From NCBI RefSeq assembly GCF_002788215.1, contig NZ_CP024845.1:124001-188000 (forward strand): a stretch of 64,000 nt of DNA. Direction: 5' to 3'. A model generated the notes under the pieces. It ran no database searches, had not been told where the DNA came from, and worked only from the letters and a program-made list of their open reading frames with translations. The position numbers were made by a program, and so were the translations under genes. Every line of letters begins with the position of its first letter. Position 1 is the first letter of the stretch. The DNA comes from Halohasta litchfieldiae (GTDB taxonomy: Archaea > Halobacteriota > Halobacteria > Halobacteriales > Haloferacaceae). Shown here piece after piece: positions 54,412 through 63,184 of this stretch.

Positions 54412-55560
54412 ATGACCACCCATCTTCGTCGTAGCCTCGGTGTTTGTGCCGCCATGGTGGCCACACTCGCCGCCTTCGTCGGCTCCGTAACCGCACACGT
54501 TGAGTATGTCAAGCCATCCGGCAGTCAGCCAGCGAACGTCGTCGACTTCCTCGTCGCGGCGTTCACGACCCCATTCATCATCGCCACGCTAATCGGTGGC
54601 TTTCTCGCTGTCGTCGGGGGAATTGCGGGCTATCTGTATCTCCGGCCGTTTCCGGCCGATATCGCAGCGTTCCGCGCAGCAATGGACGACTACCGGGATC
54701 TGCTGGGGTGGCTGCTCCGACTCAGCATGGGTATGCCGCTGATCGCCGCCGGGTTCGAGGGGTATCTGTTCAGCCCCTCGGTCACGCTACCGTTTCCGAC
54801 AGCCCTCCGGCTGTTCGGCATCTCGGTTGGTTTCTTCCTCCTCTTTGGGCTCGCAACACGCGTGACTGCCGTCTGGGCACTCGCGGTGTATCTGGTTGCA
54901 CTTCCGTCCCACCCACAGCTCCTGTTGGCCTTCGAGTACGTCCCCGGCCTGCTGGCGGTCGCACTCGTCGGTGGCGGTCGACCCAGTGCTGATGCCGTCA
55001 TCGCCCGGATGGCTGACGACGACAAGACGGTGTACTCGCAGTTCGATCCCTTCTACCGCCGCGTTGCGGTTCCCTTTGCCGGACGAATCAAACCGTACAA
55101 GGAACTGGCTCCGGTCATCCTTCGGGTCGGCATCGGTATCGCGTTCATCTACCTCGGTATCACCCAAAAGCTGCTGCGACCGGGCGAAGCACTCGGTGTC
55201 GTCGCCAAATACAACCTCACATCGGTTGTCCCGGTCGACCCCGCACTCTGGGTGATCGGCGCCGGACTCACCGAAGCCCTCGTCGGCGTCATGCTCATCG
55301 CTGGGGCGTTCACCCGCGGCTTCTCGCTTGTCGCCTTCGGGCTGTTTACCACCACGCTGTTCGGCCTGCCGGACGATCCGGTCGTCGCCCACATCTCACT
55401 TTTCGGGCTGGTTTCGGCGCTCCTCATTACGGGTGCTGGACCGTACTCGGTCGACCACTGGCTCAAAGAGCGGGTGCGGACGGCCAGCGCGGTCGCCAAA
55501 CGGGAGGCCGGTCCCACGACCGAGCGGGAGTCGGTCGACGAGACGCCGACTGACGATTGA
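54412..55560 (+). CDS. DoxX-like membrane protein
   Basis: 382 aa. After a signal-like segment, about nine helices form two DoxX-like units (LLRLSMGMPLIAAGFEG...; VILRVGIGIAFIYLGITQKLL...). Polar C-terminal 45 residues face the cytoplasm. DoxX relatives include quinol-oxidase subunits and membrane-stress proteins, but the role here is unknown. It separates archease from RtcB. Confidence 0.8.
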   Translation: MTTHLRRSLGVCAAMVATLAAFVGSVTAHVEYVKPSGSQPANVVDFLVAAFTTPFIIATLIGGFLAVVGGIAGYLYLRPFPADIAAFRAAMDDYRDLLGWLLRLSMGMPLIAAGFEGYLFSPSVTLPFPTALRLFGISVGFFLLFGLATRVTAVWALAVYLVALPSHPQLLLAFEYVPGLLAVALVGGGRPSADAVIARMADDDKTVYSQFDPFYRRVAVPFAGRIKPYKELAPVILRVGIGIAFIYLGITQKLLRPGEALGVVAKYNLTSVVPVDPALWVIGAGLTEALVGVMLIAGAFTRGFSLVAFGLFTTTLFGLPDDPVVAHISLFGLVSALLITGAGPYSVDHWLKERVRTASAVAKREAGPTTERESVDETPTDD

Positions 55561-55671
55561 GCGTCGACTGACGACTGACGACAACGGTCGACACTCCCGA
55601 GCACCCGATCTCGGTCGATCGTCGCGGCGGCGGACGCAATCCTCTTTCACCTTCGCCGCAGATATTCAGGT

Positions 55672-57135
55672 ATGACAACGACACGCGAGTTCCAGGGGAT
55701 TACGCTGGAACGACTTCGGGAACACGTCTGGGAGATCCCCCAAGAGGAGCCAATGGGCGTCCCTGCGCGCGTCCTCGCCAGCGAGGAGCTGCTTGAACAG
55801 ATCGGCGACGACAAAACACTCCAACAACTGAAAAACGCCACCCAGCTCCCCGGCATGCAAAAATACGCCCTCTGTATGCCCGACGGCCACCAAGGCTACG
55901 GGTTCCCGGTCGGCGGCGTCGGCGCTATTGACGCCGAAACCGGCTGTATCTCGCCCGGAGCTGTTGGCTTCGACATCAACTGTGGCGTCCGAATGATCCG
56001 GACGAACCTCACCTACGACGATTTGAAAGGCACGGAGCGTGAGCTTGTCAACTCCCTGTTCGAAAACATCCCCTCCGGGCTCGGCGGCGGTGGCATCGTC
56101 CAGACCGACGTCGACACGGTCGACGAAGTCCTCGAACGCGGCCTCGACTGGGCCGTCGAGGAAGGGTATGCGACCCGCGAAGACATGCTCCACTGCGAGG
56201 ACGAGGGTCGTAGGCCGGATGCTGTGGCCGACTACGTCTCCGAGAAAGCGAAAAACCGCGGCCGAAACCAACTCGGCAGCCTCGGTTCAGGGAATCATTT
56301 CCTCGAAGTCCAGCGCGTCACCGACATTTATCAGGCTGACGTGGCCGACGCCTTCGGGCTCCAGCCCGACCAGATCGTCGTCCTGATCCACTGTGGGAGC
56401 CGCGGTTTGGGCCATCAGGTCTGTTCGGACTACGTCCGCCGAATTGAACAGAAACACGGCGACTTCCTCAAATCGCTTCCGGATAAGGATCTGGCCGCCG
56501 CACCAGCGAAAAGCCAACTTGCGGCCGAATACTACGGCGCAATGGGTGCGGCAATCAACTTCGCGTGGGTCAACCGCCAACTCATCACCCACCAGACGCG
56601 GCGGGTCTTCGAGCGCGTGTTCGACCGCGACTGGCAAGACATGGAGATGGAACTGCTGTACGATGTTGCTCACAACATCGCCAAGAAAGAGCCACACGAC
56701 GTCGACGGCGACACCCGCGAGCTCTACGTCCACCGTAAGGGCGCAACGCGGGCGTTCCCCGCGGGCCGTGAGGAGGTGCCGCGAGCCTACCGCGACGTTG
56801 GCCAGCCAGTGATCATTCCGGGGTCGATGGGCGCGGGCAGCTACGTGCTTCGCGGTGGGGCCGAATCCATGAACGAGACGTTTGGGTCGACGGCCCACGG
56901 CGCGGGCCGGACGATGAGTCGAACGCAGGCAAAAAAGGACTACAGGGGCGAGACTGTCCAGAACGACCTCGAAGAACGAAATCAGATCTACGTCAAAGCC
57001 CAAAGCGGCGCAACGATTGCCGAGGAGGCTCCCGGCGTCTACAAGGACGTCGACGAAGTGGTTCGGGTCTCCGAAGAACTCGGAATTGGCGATGCAGTCG
57101 CTCGGACGTTCCCGGTCTGTAATATCAAAGGCTAA
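55672..57135 (+). CDS. rtcB: RNA-splicing ligase RtcB
   Basis: 487 aa, intein-free. Manganese ligands are in GAVGFDINCGVRMIRTNL (Cys104), HCGSRGLGHQVC and PGSMGAGSYVLRG; the guanylated His409 lies in GSTAHGAGRTMSR. It joins 2',3'-cyclic-phosphate and 5'-OH ends in tRNA exon ligation and RNA repair. Archease lies upstream. This is the second RNA ligase system in the window beside Rnl3. Confidence 0.97.
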   Translation: MTTTREFQGITLERLREHVWEIPQEEPMGVPARVLASEELLEQIGDDKTLQQLKNATQLPGMQKYALCMPDGHQGYGFPVGGVGAIDAETGCISPGAVGFDINCGVRMIRTNLTYDDLKGTERELVNSLFENIPSGLGGGGIVQTDVDTVDEVLERGLDWAVEEGYATREDMLHCEDEGRRPDAVADYVSEKAKNRGRNQLGSLGSGNHFLEVQRVTDIYQADVADAFGLQPDQIVVLIHCGSRGLGHQVCSDYVRRIEQKHGDFLKSLPDKDLAAAPAKSQLAAEYYGAMGAAINFAWVNRQLITHQTRRVFERVFDRDWQDMEMELLYDVAHNIAKKEPHDVDGDTRELYVHRKGATRAFPAGREEVPRAYRDVGQPVIIPGSMGAGSYVLRGGAESMNETFGSTAHGAGRTMSRTQAKKDYRGETVQNDLEERNQIYVKAQSGATIAEEAPGVYKDVDEVVRVSEELGIGDAVARTFPVCNIKG

Positions 57136-57150
57136 CTCGCGGTCGACCGA

Positions 57151-58254
57151 TCACTCTCGGTTGGCAGTGGTCTCGTTGTCGTGGAGGGTGTGGTCGTCGC
57201 TCTCGATATTCTCGCCATCCTCGTCGACCGTCTCGTCCGTCTCAGCGCTATTCAACGTGAGCATCGCGATATATCCGACGACGAGTCCGGGCCAGTAGGT
57301 CGTCAGTCGGAAGAGAACGGCGGCGGTCAGCGCAGTCGCCAGTCGAACCGAGTAGAAGATCGTCATCAACCCCGAGAAGGCGGCCTCGTAGGTGCCCGAC
57401 CCGCCGGGCGTCGGCGACAGCGTGGCAATCGTCGACAGGGTGACGATGAAGTAGATCGGAACGAACCGCGGTTCGATTCCCATCGAGAGGAATACGAAGT
57501 ACAGCGAGATGATCTGGGCGACGATTGCGAGATGTGAGATCAAGACGGTCTCCAGCAGGAAGATTCGGTCGTTGCCTGCCTCGTGAAATATGGTTTCGAC
57601 TTCGAGGATGCTCTCCCGAATCGACTCGAACAGCCTCTCACCCCGCCCGATTCGGCGTTCGATCCAGTCGACGACGCCGATTACAGTGCCGCCAAGCGTC
57701 TTGGTGTCGGACCACAGCAGATACGCACCGATACCGCCCACCGTCAGGATGACCGCGGCGATCACACCAATCCGAAACAGGAACTCACTCAGCGTCGTGA
57801 TCACCGAGAGATAGAGAATCCCACCGAGTGTGAACGTAAAAAACGGGGCGGCGTTGATGATGTCCGACGACACCACCGAGGTCAGCGCCCGCTCGTAGTC
57901 GGTGCCGGTCGACTCCGAGATGATATAGGCCATGATCGGCTCGCCGCCGAACTGTCCCAGCGGGGTAATCGAGTTCAGAAAATGCCCCGTGAGGAACATG
58001 CGAATCGTCTGGGAGACGGTTGCGGGAATCCCCAACTTGTCGAAAAACCGGTGCCAGACCCACGCCCAGACGAGGAGTGACGAAAAGCCGACGCCGAGTG
58101 CCACCAAAAACAGCGAAAGATCAGCGTCTCGAAGGGAGACCAGAAACTCCCCGAGGTCCGCAAAGTAGAGCAGAATGACGAACAGCAGCCCAGTGACTCC
58201 GTACCAGAGCCACTCTCGTCTCGTCAAGCCATCTCGTAGGGATCGGTCAATCAC
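57151..58254 (-). CDS. Lysylphosphatidylglycerol-synthase-like/UPF0104 flippase-type membrane protein
   Basis: 367 aa, GTG start at 58254. About eight helices carry the UPF0104 pattern: SLLVWAWVWHRFF, FLTGHFLNSITPLGQFGGEPIMAYI and TLSTIATLSPTPGGSGTYEAAFSGLM. This family is related to the flippase half of MprF and to glycan or lipid flippases. It is convergent with RtcB (15 bp between stops) and sits beside an alkaline-phosphatase-superfamily enzyme and two glycosyltransferases, suggesting envelope glycolipid work. Confidence 0.86.
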   Translation of the reverse strand: MIDRSLRDGLTRREWLWYGVTGLLFVILLYFADLGEFLVSLRDADLSLFLVALGVGFSSLLVWAWVWHRFFDKLGIPATVSQTIRMFLTGHFLNSITPLGQFGGEPIMAYIISESTGTDYERALTSVVSSDIINAAPFFTFTLGGILYLSVITTLSEFLFRIGVIAAVILTVGGIGAYLLWSDTKTLGGTVIGVVDWIERRIGRGERLFESIRESILEVETIFHEAGNDRIFLLETVLISHLAIVAQIISLYFVFLSMGIEPRFVPIYFIVTLSTIATLSPTPGGSGTYEAAFSGLMTIFYSVRLATALTAAVLFRLTTYWPGLVVGYIAMLTLNSAETDETVDEDGENIESDDHTLHDNETTANRE

Positions 58255-58365
58255 GTTTTGTCTCCATGCTATGGATCGGGTTCTCAGGGGAGGGTTCTGC
58301 CCTCACATATAAGATGTCTTTGTTACTACCTACAGATCACTGCACAATCATGTCTCACTTCTGTG

Positions 58366-59718
58366 TCAGCGGTAGCCCAAGGCTTCGAGCCGCTCTTCTA
58401 CCGCCTCGTCGGCGTCAGGTCCGCTCTCGCTACCGTCTCCAACATCAACCTCGCCGATCTCGTCGACGGCCTGCTTGAGATCGGCCGGAACCGGGACCGT
58501 CTCGCCCGTGTCGAGATCGGTCGCCTCGTAGCGTGAGTTGCCGTCCTCACCGGTTGATTTGACGACTTTCGTCCCGTCGCGCGTGACGTATCGCTGCTGT
58601 CTGTAGTAGTCGTCCCACTCCGCGCTTGGAATGTAACCGGTGAAGTTCTCGGGGAACTCGTAGCCACCTCTAACGGTCTCCTGAAACACCTCGGGCCGCG
58701 TCGACTCGATGCCTGCGTAGTAGGGAATGAGGTCGTGGAGTGCCCGTAGCTCTATCGGCCGCGGTTCTCGCCCAGGTTCTATATCTGGATGTGCGACCAT
58801 CAACACCGGATGAATAACCGACTCAGCCACGGTAAACTGGTGACCAAAGACGCCGTCTTCGCCCAACGCTTGGCCGTGGTCCGACAGCAACACCACGACG
58901 GTATCCTCGCTGAGATCGTTGGTATCGAGCGCATCAGTAATTCGGCCCACGAGATCGTCGGTGTAGTCGACCGATGCGTCGTACATCTTTTCGAGTTCCC
59001 CGAAGTCGATATCATCCTTCGTGAACATGTCTTTCTGCCGATGGGGAACAGCCGACTCATCGGTCACTCCGTGTTTGTCGACGTACTCCTGCGGGGGATG
59101 ATACGGCTCGTGGGGCTCCATCAGATTCACATAGCAGAAGAAGTTCTCCTCGGGGTTCCGCTCGGCGAGATACTGCTCGACGGCCCCAACGGTCTCCTCG
59201 GATTTACAGGAGTCATCGATGCCGAACAGTTGGAAGGTCCGGTCGATCTGTCGACCGAGGATTCGCTTGGGGAGCGTGCCGAGTTTGTCGTACAGTTTGG
59301 TCGAGAGTTTGGCGATCCGTCGACTGAGCGAGTTGTCGGCCGCGAGAAAATTCTCGACGGTGTCGAAGCCGTCGGTCATCCCTTTGTGTGGCGTGATCCA
59401 GACGTTCGGGGTGATCGCGCTGGTGGTGTATCCGGCGTCGCTGAGCGCCGAAATAAACGTCTCGTGATCCCCGGTGGCGTAGCTTCGCGCGTGGGTCGTG
59501 CCATGGTCCCACGGATACAGTCCAGTGAACATCGATGCGTGGGACGGCAGCGTCCACGGCGCTTGTGTGGTGGCGTTCTCGAAGACGACCGATCTGTCGG
59601 CGACCGCCTGAATGTGCTCAGTGAAGTCGACGTCCTCGTTGTACGCCGAGACCCGGTCCGTACGCAAGGAGTCCAAAACGAGGAAGACGACGTTTTTTCG
59701 GCCCGAAACAGCGTCCAT
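58366..59718 (-). CDS. Alkaline-phosphatase-superfamily (sulfatase-like) enzyme with Thr nucleophile site
   Basis: 450 aa without a signal peptide. VVFLVLDSLRTDRV supplies metal ligands (Asp16), PWTLPSHASMFTG is the nucleophile loop, VVVLLSDHGQALGEDGVFGHQF closes the metal site. The position of the formylglycine Cys/Ser in true sulfatases (C/S-x-P-S-R) is Thr56 (T-L-P-S-H), so it is more likely a phosphatase or phosphotransferase than a sulfatase. A TATA-like TTACTAAC is about 28 bp upstream. Confidence 0.85.
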   Translation of the reverse strand: MDAVSGRKNVVFLVLDSLRTDRVSAYNEDVDFTEHIQAVADRSVVFENATTQAPWTLPSHASMFTGLYPWDHGTTHARSYATGDHETFISALSDAGYTTSAITPNVWITPHKGMTDGFDTVENFLAADNSLSRRIAKLSTKLYDKLGTLPKRILGRQIDRTFQLFGIDDSCKSEETVGAVEQYLAERNPEENFFCYVNLMEPHEPYHPPQEYVDKHGVTDESAVPHRQKDMFTKDDIDFGELEKMYDASVDYTDDLVGRITDALDTNDLSEDTVVVLLSDHGQALGEDGVFGHQFTVAESVIHPVLMVAHPDIEPGREPRPIELRALHDLIPYYAGIESTRPEVFQETVRGGYEFPENFTGYIPSAEWDDYYRQQRYVTRDGTKVVKSTGEDGNSRYEATDLDTGETVPVPADLKQAVDEIGEVDVGDGSESGPDADEAVEERLEALGYR

Positions 59719-59830
59719 ATAGTATTCTCTACAGTAGCACGCAGTTAGTAACCGTGGTTCAGTTTCAGTGACTGGGCTCCTACGCGTAGTTTATAAGCAC
59801 GCATCCGATGAGCAAAGACAAGAGCCGTCT

Positions 59831-60811
59831 ATGAGTCCGAAAGTTGCGATTGTCTACTGGTGTGACGGGGCCGGCCACGCAGCCAGAAGTATTCCAGTCG
59901 CCAAGGAGTTGGAATCTCGGGGCGTCGACGTCGTCATCGGCGGCGGCGGCCAAGGCGAGAAATTCGTCTCGATGAACGGCTTCGACCAGCCGCCGTTCAC
60001 CAAGGTCTCGGTCGCGGGCAGCACACCACGGGCGTTTCTCGAACACACCCTATTCGATCTTATCCCCTCCGCAGTGCGACGGTTTCGGGAGATCTACCGC
60101 TGGCTGAAAACCGAGGAGCCGGAGACGCTTGTCACCGACGACATCTTTGCGATGTTCGCCGCCGTGCTGTTGGGCATCGACTTTTACCGCATCGACCATC
60201 TGACGACGGATCTCTTTGGCCCAGTATGGGGCACACCGCTCAAAATCTATAACGCGGTCTCACTCCAGTTCAGCGACGGGATCATTGTCACTTCGCTGTG
60301 GGAAGACGAACCCGATCCCCCCGGAATCACGCGCGTCGGACCACTCGCTCAGGAGGGTGACGCCGAGGAAGGTGAAGCCAACGCCGAGTCGACCATCGAG
60401 CCCTACGATGTGCTGCTCAATCCGGGCACCCACGGCGAGGATTTCGACGAAATCCGGCGTCGCTTGGAGCGAATGGGGTACGATGTGCGAACTGTGGGCG
60501 ACGACGAGTGGGAGACCAAACCCACGATGACGCCCTACACTGCGGCAGCGGATGTCGTCGTCTGTACCGGCTTTTCCTCGATTGCCGATACCGTCGTTGC
60601 GGGCACGCCCTGTGTCATCTATCCGTTCTTACCGTTCCAGAAGGCGATTGCCGACAGGGCCGACACGATGGGGATCGAGGGGATCTCAAAAGCTACCTCA
60701 GTCGAGCACGTCATCGACCGGGTGGTTGAGTACTGTGGGTCGGACGTCCAGCCCAGCTACGACAACGGTGCTCCGGCGTTCGTCGACCGTGTGTTGGCCG
60801 ACAGAGAGTAG
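59831..60811 (+). CDS. GT28-like glycosyltransferase (MurG fold)
   Basis: 326 aa from the ATG at 59831. The acceptor-side start VAIVYWCDGAGHAARSIPVAKELESRG and the C-terminal donor motif VVCTGFSSIADTVVAGTPCVIYPF resemble GT28/MurG-type enzymes. The middle contains an acidic insertion (GDAEEGEANAEST) probably a surface loop. Likely transfers a sugar to a lipid or glycan on the cytoplasmic face. It precedes a GT4 enzyme by 63 bp. Confidence 0.8.
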   Translation: MSPKVAIVYWCDGAGHAARSIPVAKELESRGVDVVIGGGGQGEKFVSMNGFDQPPFTKVSVAGSTPRAFLEHTLFDLIPSAVRRFREIYRWLKTEEPETLVTDDIFAMFAAVLLGIDFYRIDHLTTDLFGPVWGTPLKIYNAVSLQFSDGIIVTSLWEDEPDPPGITRVGPLAQEGDAEEGEANAESTIEPYDVLLNPGTHGEDFDEIRRRLERMGYDVRTVGDDEWETKPTMTPYTAAADVVVCTGFSSIADTVVAGTPCVIYPFLPFQKAIADRADTMGIEGISKATSVEHVIDRVVEYCGSDVQPSYDNGAPAFVDRVLADRE

Positions 60812-60874
60812 CGCTGGGGACGCAGGTCAGGACAGATGATATAAGGAAGTCGACACAGAAGGGAAAAACAATAA

Positions 60875-61948
60875 ATGAAAATCGGGTTTTTCACCGATAG
60901 CTACTTTCCCGGTATCGATGGGGTAACGTACACGATCAAGGCGTGGCGACAGCGGCTCGAAGCCCGCGGCCACGAGGTGTACGTCATCTACCCCGACAGT
61001 AGCTACAGCCCCAGTCAACACGAAATCCCCGTTCGCTCGCTCCCCAACCCCTTCTACAGCCAGTACCGACTCCCAATCTACACCCCGCTCTCGAAGCTGC
61101 CGGAGCTCGATATCGTCCACTGTCACGGCCCGGCGACGACCGGCCTGTTGGGTCGACGCTACGCGAAGAAACACGACGTTAAATCGGTGTATACCCACCA
61201 TACGCCAATCGAGGACTACCTGATCGGCGCGCTCAAGTTCGAATCGCTCTCCCAGCTGGTGGGTGATCTGTATGTCGCCTACGAGAATCGGTTCCTCCAG
61301 TCGTTCGACTGCGTGACCGCCTCGACCTCCCGCATCCGGCGGAACGTCGACCATCGCCAACTCCCGGTCGGCATCGAGATGGACGTCTTCGAGCCACAAG
61401 CGGGCACGATGTTCGACGGCGAGCGACCGGTGATCGGCTACACTGGTCGCATGAACGAGAAGAAGAATATCGACGAAATCCTTCGGCTGGCTGAAGCCTG
61501 TCCGGAGTATCGGTTCGTTCTCGGTGGCGAAGGACCGGCGAAGGCCAAACTCGAACGCATGGCTCCGGACAACGTGGAGTTTCGGGAGTTCCTGCCGCGC
61601 GATAGGCTGCCGAACTACTACTCTTCAATAGACGTCTTCATTACGGCGTCGACCTGCGACACGCTGGGGTTGTCGACGCTCGAAGCCAACGCCTGCGGCA
61701 CCCCGGTTGTGGCGGCCGACGTCCCACCGTTCGAGACGACCATCGGCGAGCAGAACGGGGCTCGGTTCGAATACGGCAACGTCGACGACATGCAGCGTGC
61801 GGTTAGGGACTGCCTAACGACCCAGCGGGACACGAGAGCAGCCGTCGAACAGTTCTCGGTCGAACACACAATCGATCAACTCGAAGCAATTTATGGGGTC
61901 GACGACACCGACGAGCAACCGAGCCGCGTCGCGACCCCAGCGCCGTAA
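60875..61948 (+). CDS. GT4-family glycosyltransferase
   Basis: 357 aa. FFTDSYFPGIDGVTYTIKAWRQRLEARGHEV is the N-terminal Rossmann unit; IGYTGRMNEKKNIDEILRLAE and the EX7E-type region TCDTLGLSTLEANACGTPVVAADVPP form the GT-B donor site. It resembles archaeal diacylglycerol/glucosyl or mannosyl transferases making glycolipids. TATA-like GATATAAGG at 60838-60846 suggests a separate promoter despite the adjacent GT28 gene. Confidence 0.9.
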   Translation: MKIGFFTDSYFPGIDGVTYTIKAWRQRLEARGHEVYVIYPDSSYSPSQHEIPVRSLPNPFYSQYRLPIYTPLSKLPELDIVHCHGPATTGLLGRRYAKKHDVKSVYTHHTPIEDYLIGALKFESLSQLVGDLYVAYENRFLQSFDCVTASTSRIRRNVDHRQLPVGIEMDVFEPQAGTMFDGERPVIGYTGRMNEKKNIDEILRLAEACPEYRFVLGGEGPAKAKLERMAPDNVEFREFLPRDRLPNYYSSIDVFITASTCDTLGLSTLEANACGTPVVAADVPPFETTIGEQNGARFEYGNVDDMQRAVRDCLTTQRDTRAAVEQFSVEHTIDQLEAIYGVDDTDEQPSRVATPAP

Positions 61949-61960
61949 GCGCCTGCTTGG

Positions 61961-62338
61961 TCACCAGAACCCGCCACTCGGACCGGATGGTCCACTTGGA
62001 CCGCTCGGCCCGCGCGTCGACTGCGGTCCTTCGTCGGCGATCTCGACACGCTCGCTCGGCTTGCGGGGATCGAGTTCTTCGCCGTCCTCGAATTTGACGA
62101 AACTGAGATAGAACGACTCGCCGCAGCCCTCGCTTTCCTCATCTTTTAACAGACCGTCCTCGCCGCAGGTGAAGGCGACGCCGTCGACGTCCTCGCGGTC
62201 CTCGAACGGTTCGTCGGGCGAGACGTAGGCCCAGCCCTCGAACGGGAACGGCGTCACCGCTTTGTCCGCGAGGTAGCCCTCGCGCTGGAGTTCGACGAGC
62301 GCCTCGCAGTGTGGACAGTAATATGTTACTCCGTACAT
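61961..62338 (-). CDS. Zinc-ribbon protein with (GPS)n tail
   Basis: 125 aa. MYGVTYYCPHCEALVELQREGYL carries one CxxC; GVAFTCGEDG and SEGCGESFYL add two Cys, so one zinc site is possible. The C-terminus is a GPS repeat (RGPSGPSGPSGPSGGFW), low-complexity with an aromatic cap. Such tails can act as surface-interaction or assembly segments. Function unknown; convergent with the GT4 gene by 12 bp. Confidence 0.7.
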   Translation of the reverse strand: MYGVTYYCPHCEALVELQREGYLADKAVTPFPFEGWAYVSPDEPFEDREDVDGVAFTCGEDGLLKDEESEGCGESFYLSFVKFEDGEELDPRKPSERVEIADEGPQSTRGPSGPSGPSGPSGGFW

Positions 62339-62339
62339 A

Positions 62340-62582
62340 CAATTAACATAAAGCCGTAATACAATAATGCTTGTCCTCAGCCTTGCGCATTCGATTGAAT
62401 CTCCTAACTAAAAAGTCTCTGTAGCACAAGGTGGCGGTACCCGAATACACGATTATTTGAACAGGAGTGGTACAGTAATCCAAGGCCATATAGACAAAAT
62501 CTCCATATCAGACCCTGTGTCCAGATAAAATATATGTAAATCTCCGGATAAATTCATTAGGTTGTAACATAAATATAGATGT
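62340..62582. other. AT-rich boundary region
   Basis: Base composition drops sharply here. TATA-like ATAAAATATATG (62525-62536) and ATAAATATAG (62570-62579) precede the orphan ORF at 62583. No repeat or integrase site is visible, so whether an element boundary lies here is open. Confidence 0.4.
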
Positions 62583-62939
62583 ATGGTATCACAGCCAAGA
62601 ACTGCACTGAACAAGGTTCGGATTGATGAGAGGCAGATGTCCACTGAGCAACTTCGGAAACTGTTCTATCGTATCAATATAGGTGATGTGCTAGGATTCA
62701 CCACAGACCACTATTGTCTCTACGCAGGCTACGAAGTATTCACACAAAAACGGTCGCCTGAGAGCCAATTCCCTCGCCACATCATTGCAGAGAACTCCGG
62801 TGGAGCGACATACCGATTCACGGATACAGGAGAGCGAATCAAGATATATCATATCAGCCCTACGGATGGGCAGCCTGTCTCAACAGGGGAGGTACAGCAT
62901 GTCGAAATTCTTGAGTATGCGGACCATCCGCTACATTAA
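62583..62939 (+). CDS. Orphan AT-rich ORF of 118 aa
   Basis: 118 aa without recognised domains. Sequence such as QLRKLFYRINIGDVLGF and HYCLYAGYEVFTQKRSPESQFPRH is less acidic than the neighbouring core genes and its codons are A/T-ending, unlike the rest of the window. It may be a horizontally acquired gene of a mobile region. The ATG at 62583 is supported by the TATA-rich upstream but the promoter is ambiguous. Confidence 0.5.
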   Translation: MVSQPRTALNKVRIDERQMSTEQLRKLFYRINIGDVLGFTTDHYCLYAGYEVFTQKRSPESQFPRHIIAENSGGATYRFTDTGERIKIYHISPTDGQPVSTGEVQHVEILEYADHPLH

Positions 62940-62951
62940 GCGTCGTCATCT

Positions 62952-63157
62952 TTATCTGCGGTCTCGGAGTCGCCAGTCGTCGGGGTTGTATTCAAGCAGA
63001 CCTAGCCTATCAGGTATACCTTTCCCCGCAACGTAGCGGAGGTCTACTCTATAGACATAGCCCAGTGCACTAACGGCCTTAGGGGCTGCGTCTACCCCTT
63101 ATTGTGAGTTTTAATTTGGTCTTGGAATCGGGAAGTGGTGGCTTCTTCAATTCTCAC
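62952..63157 (-). pseudogene. Frameshifted small gene downstream of the RHH protein
   Basis: From a GTG at 63157 the minus strand encodes MRIEEATTSRFQDQIKTHNK and stops at TAG (63092-63094). One frame over, coding resumes without a start codon as VDAAPKAVSALGYVYRVDLR and ends EYNPDDWRLRDRR then TAA (62952-62954). The frames would join with one extra G in the GGGG run at 63095-63098. The joined product would be about 68 aa. This suggests a frameshift mutation, a sequencing error, or less likely programmed slippage. No family recognised. Confidence 0.45.
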
Positions 63158-63184
63158 TTCGTCTGTTTCTTTCGAACAGCGAAC

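Noticed and set aside
58366..59718. Classical arylsulfatase
   Set aside because: The nucleophile position is Thr, not the Cys/Ser needed for formylglycine.
62453..62644. Minus-strand 63-codon ORF across the AT-rich boundary
   Set aside because: Overlaps the better-supported plus-strand ORF and its promoter; hydrophobic composition follows AT-richness.
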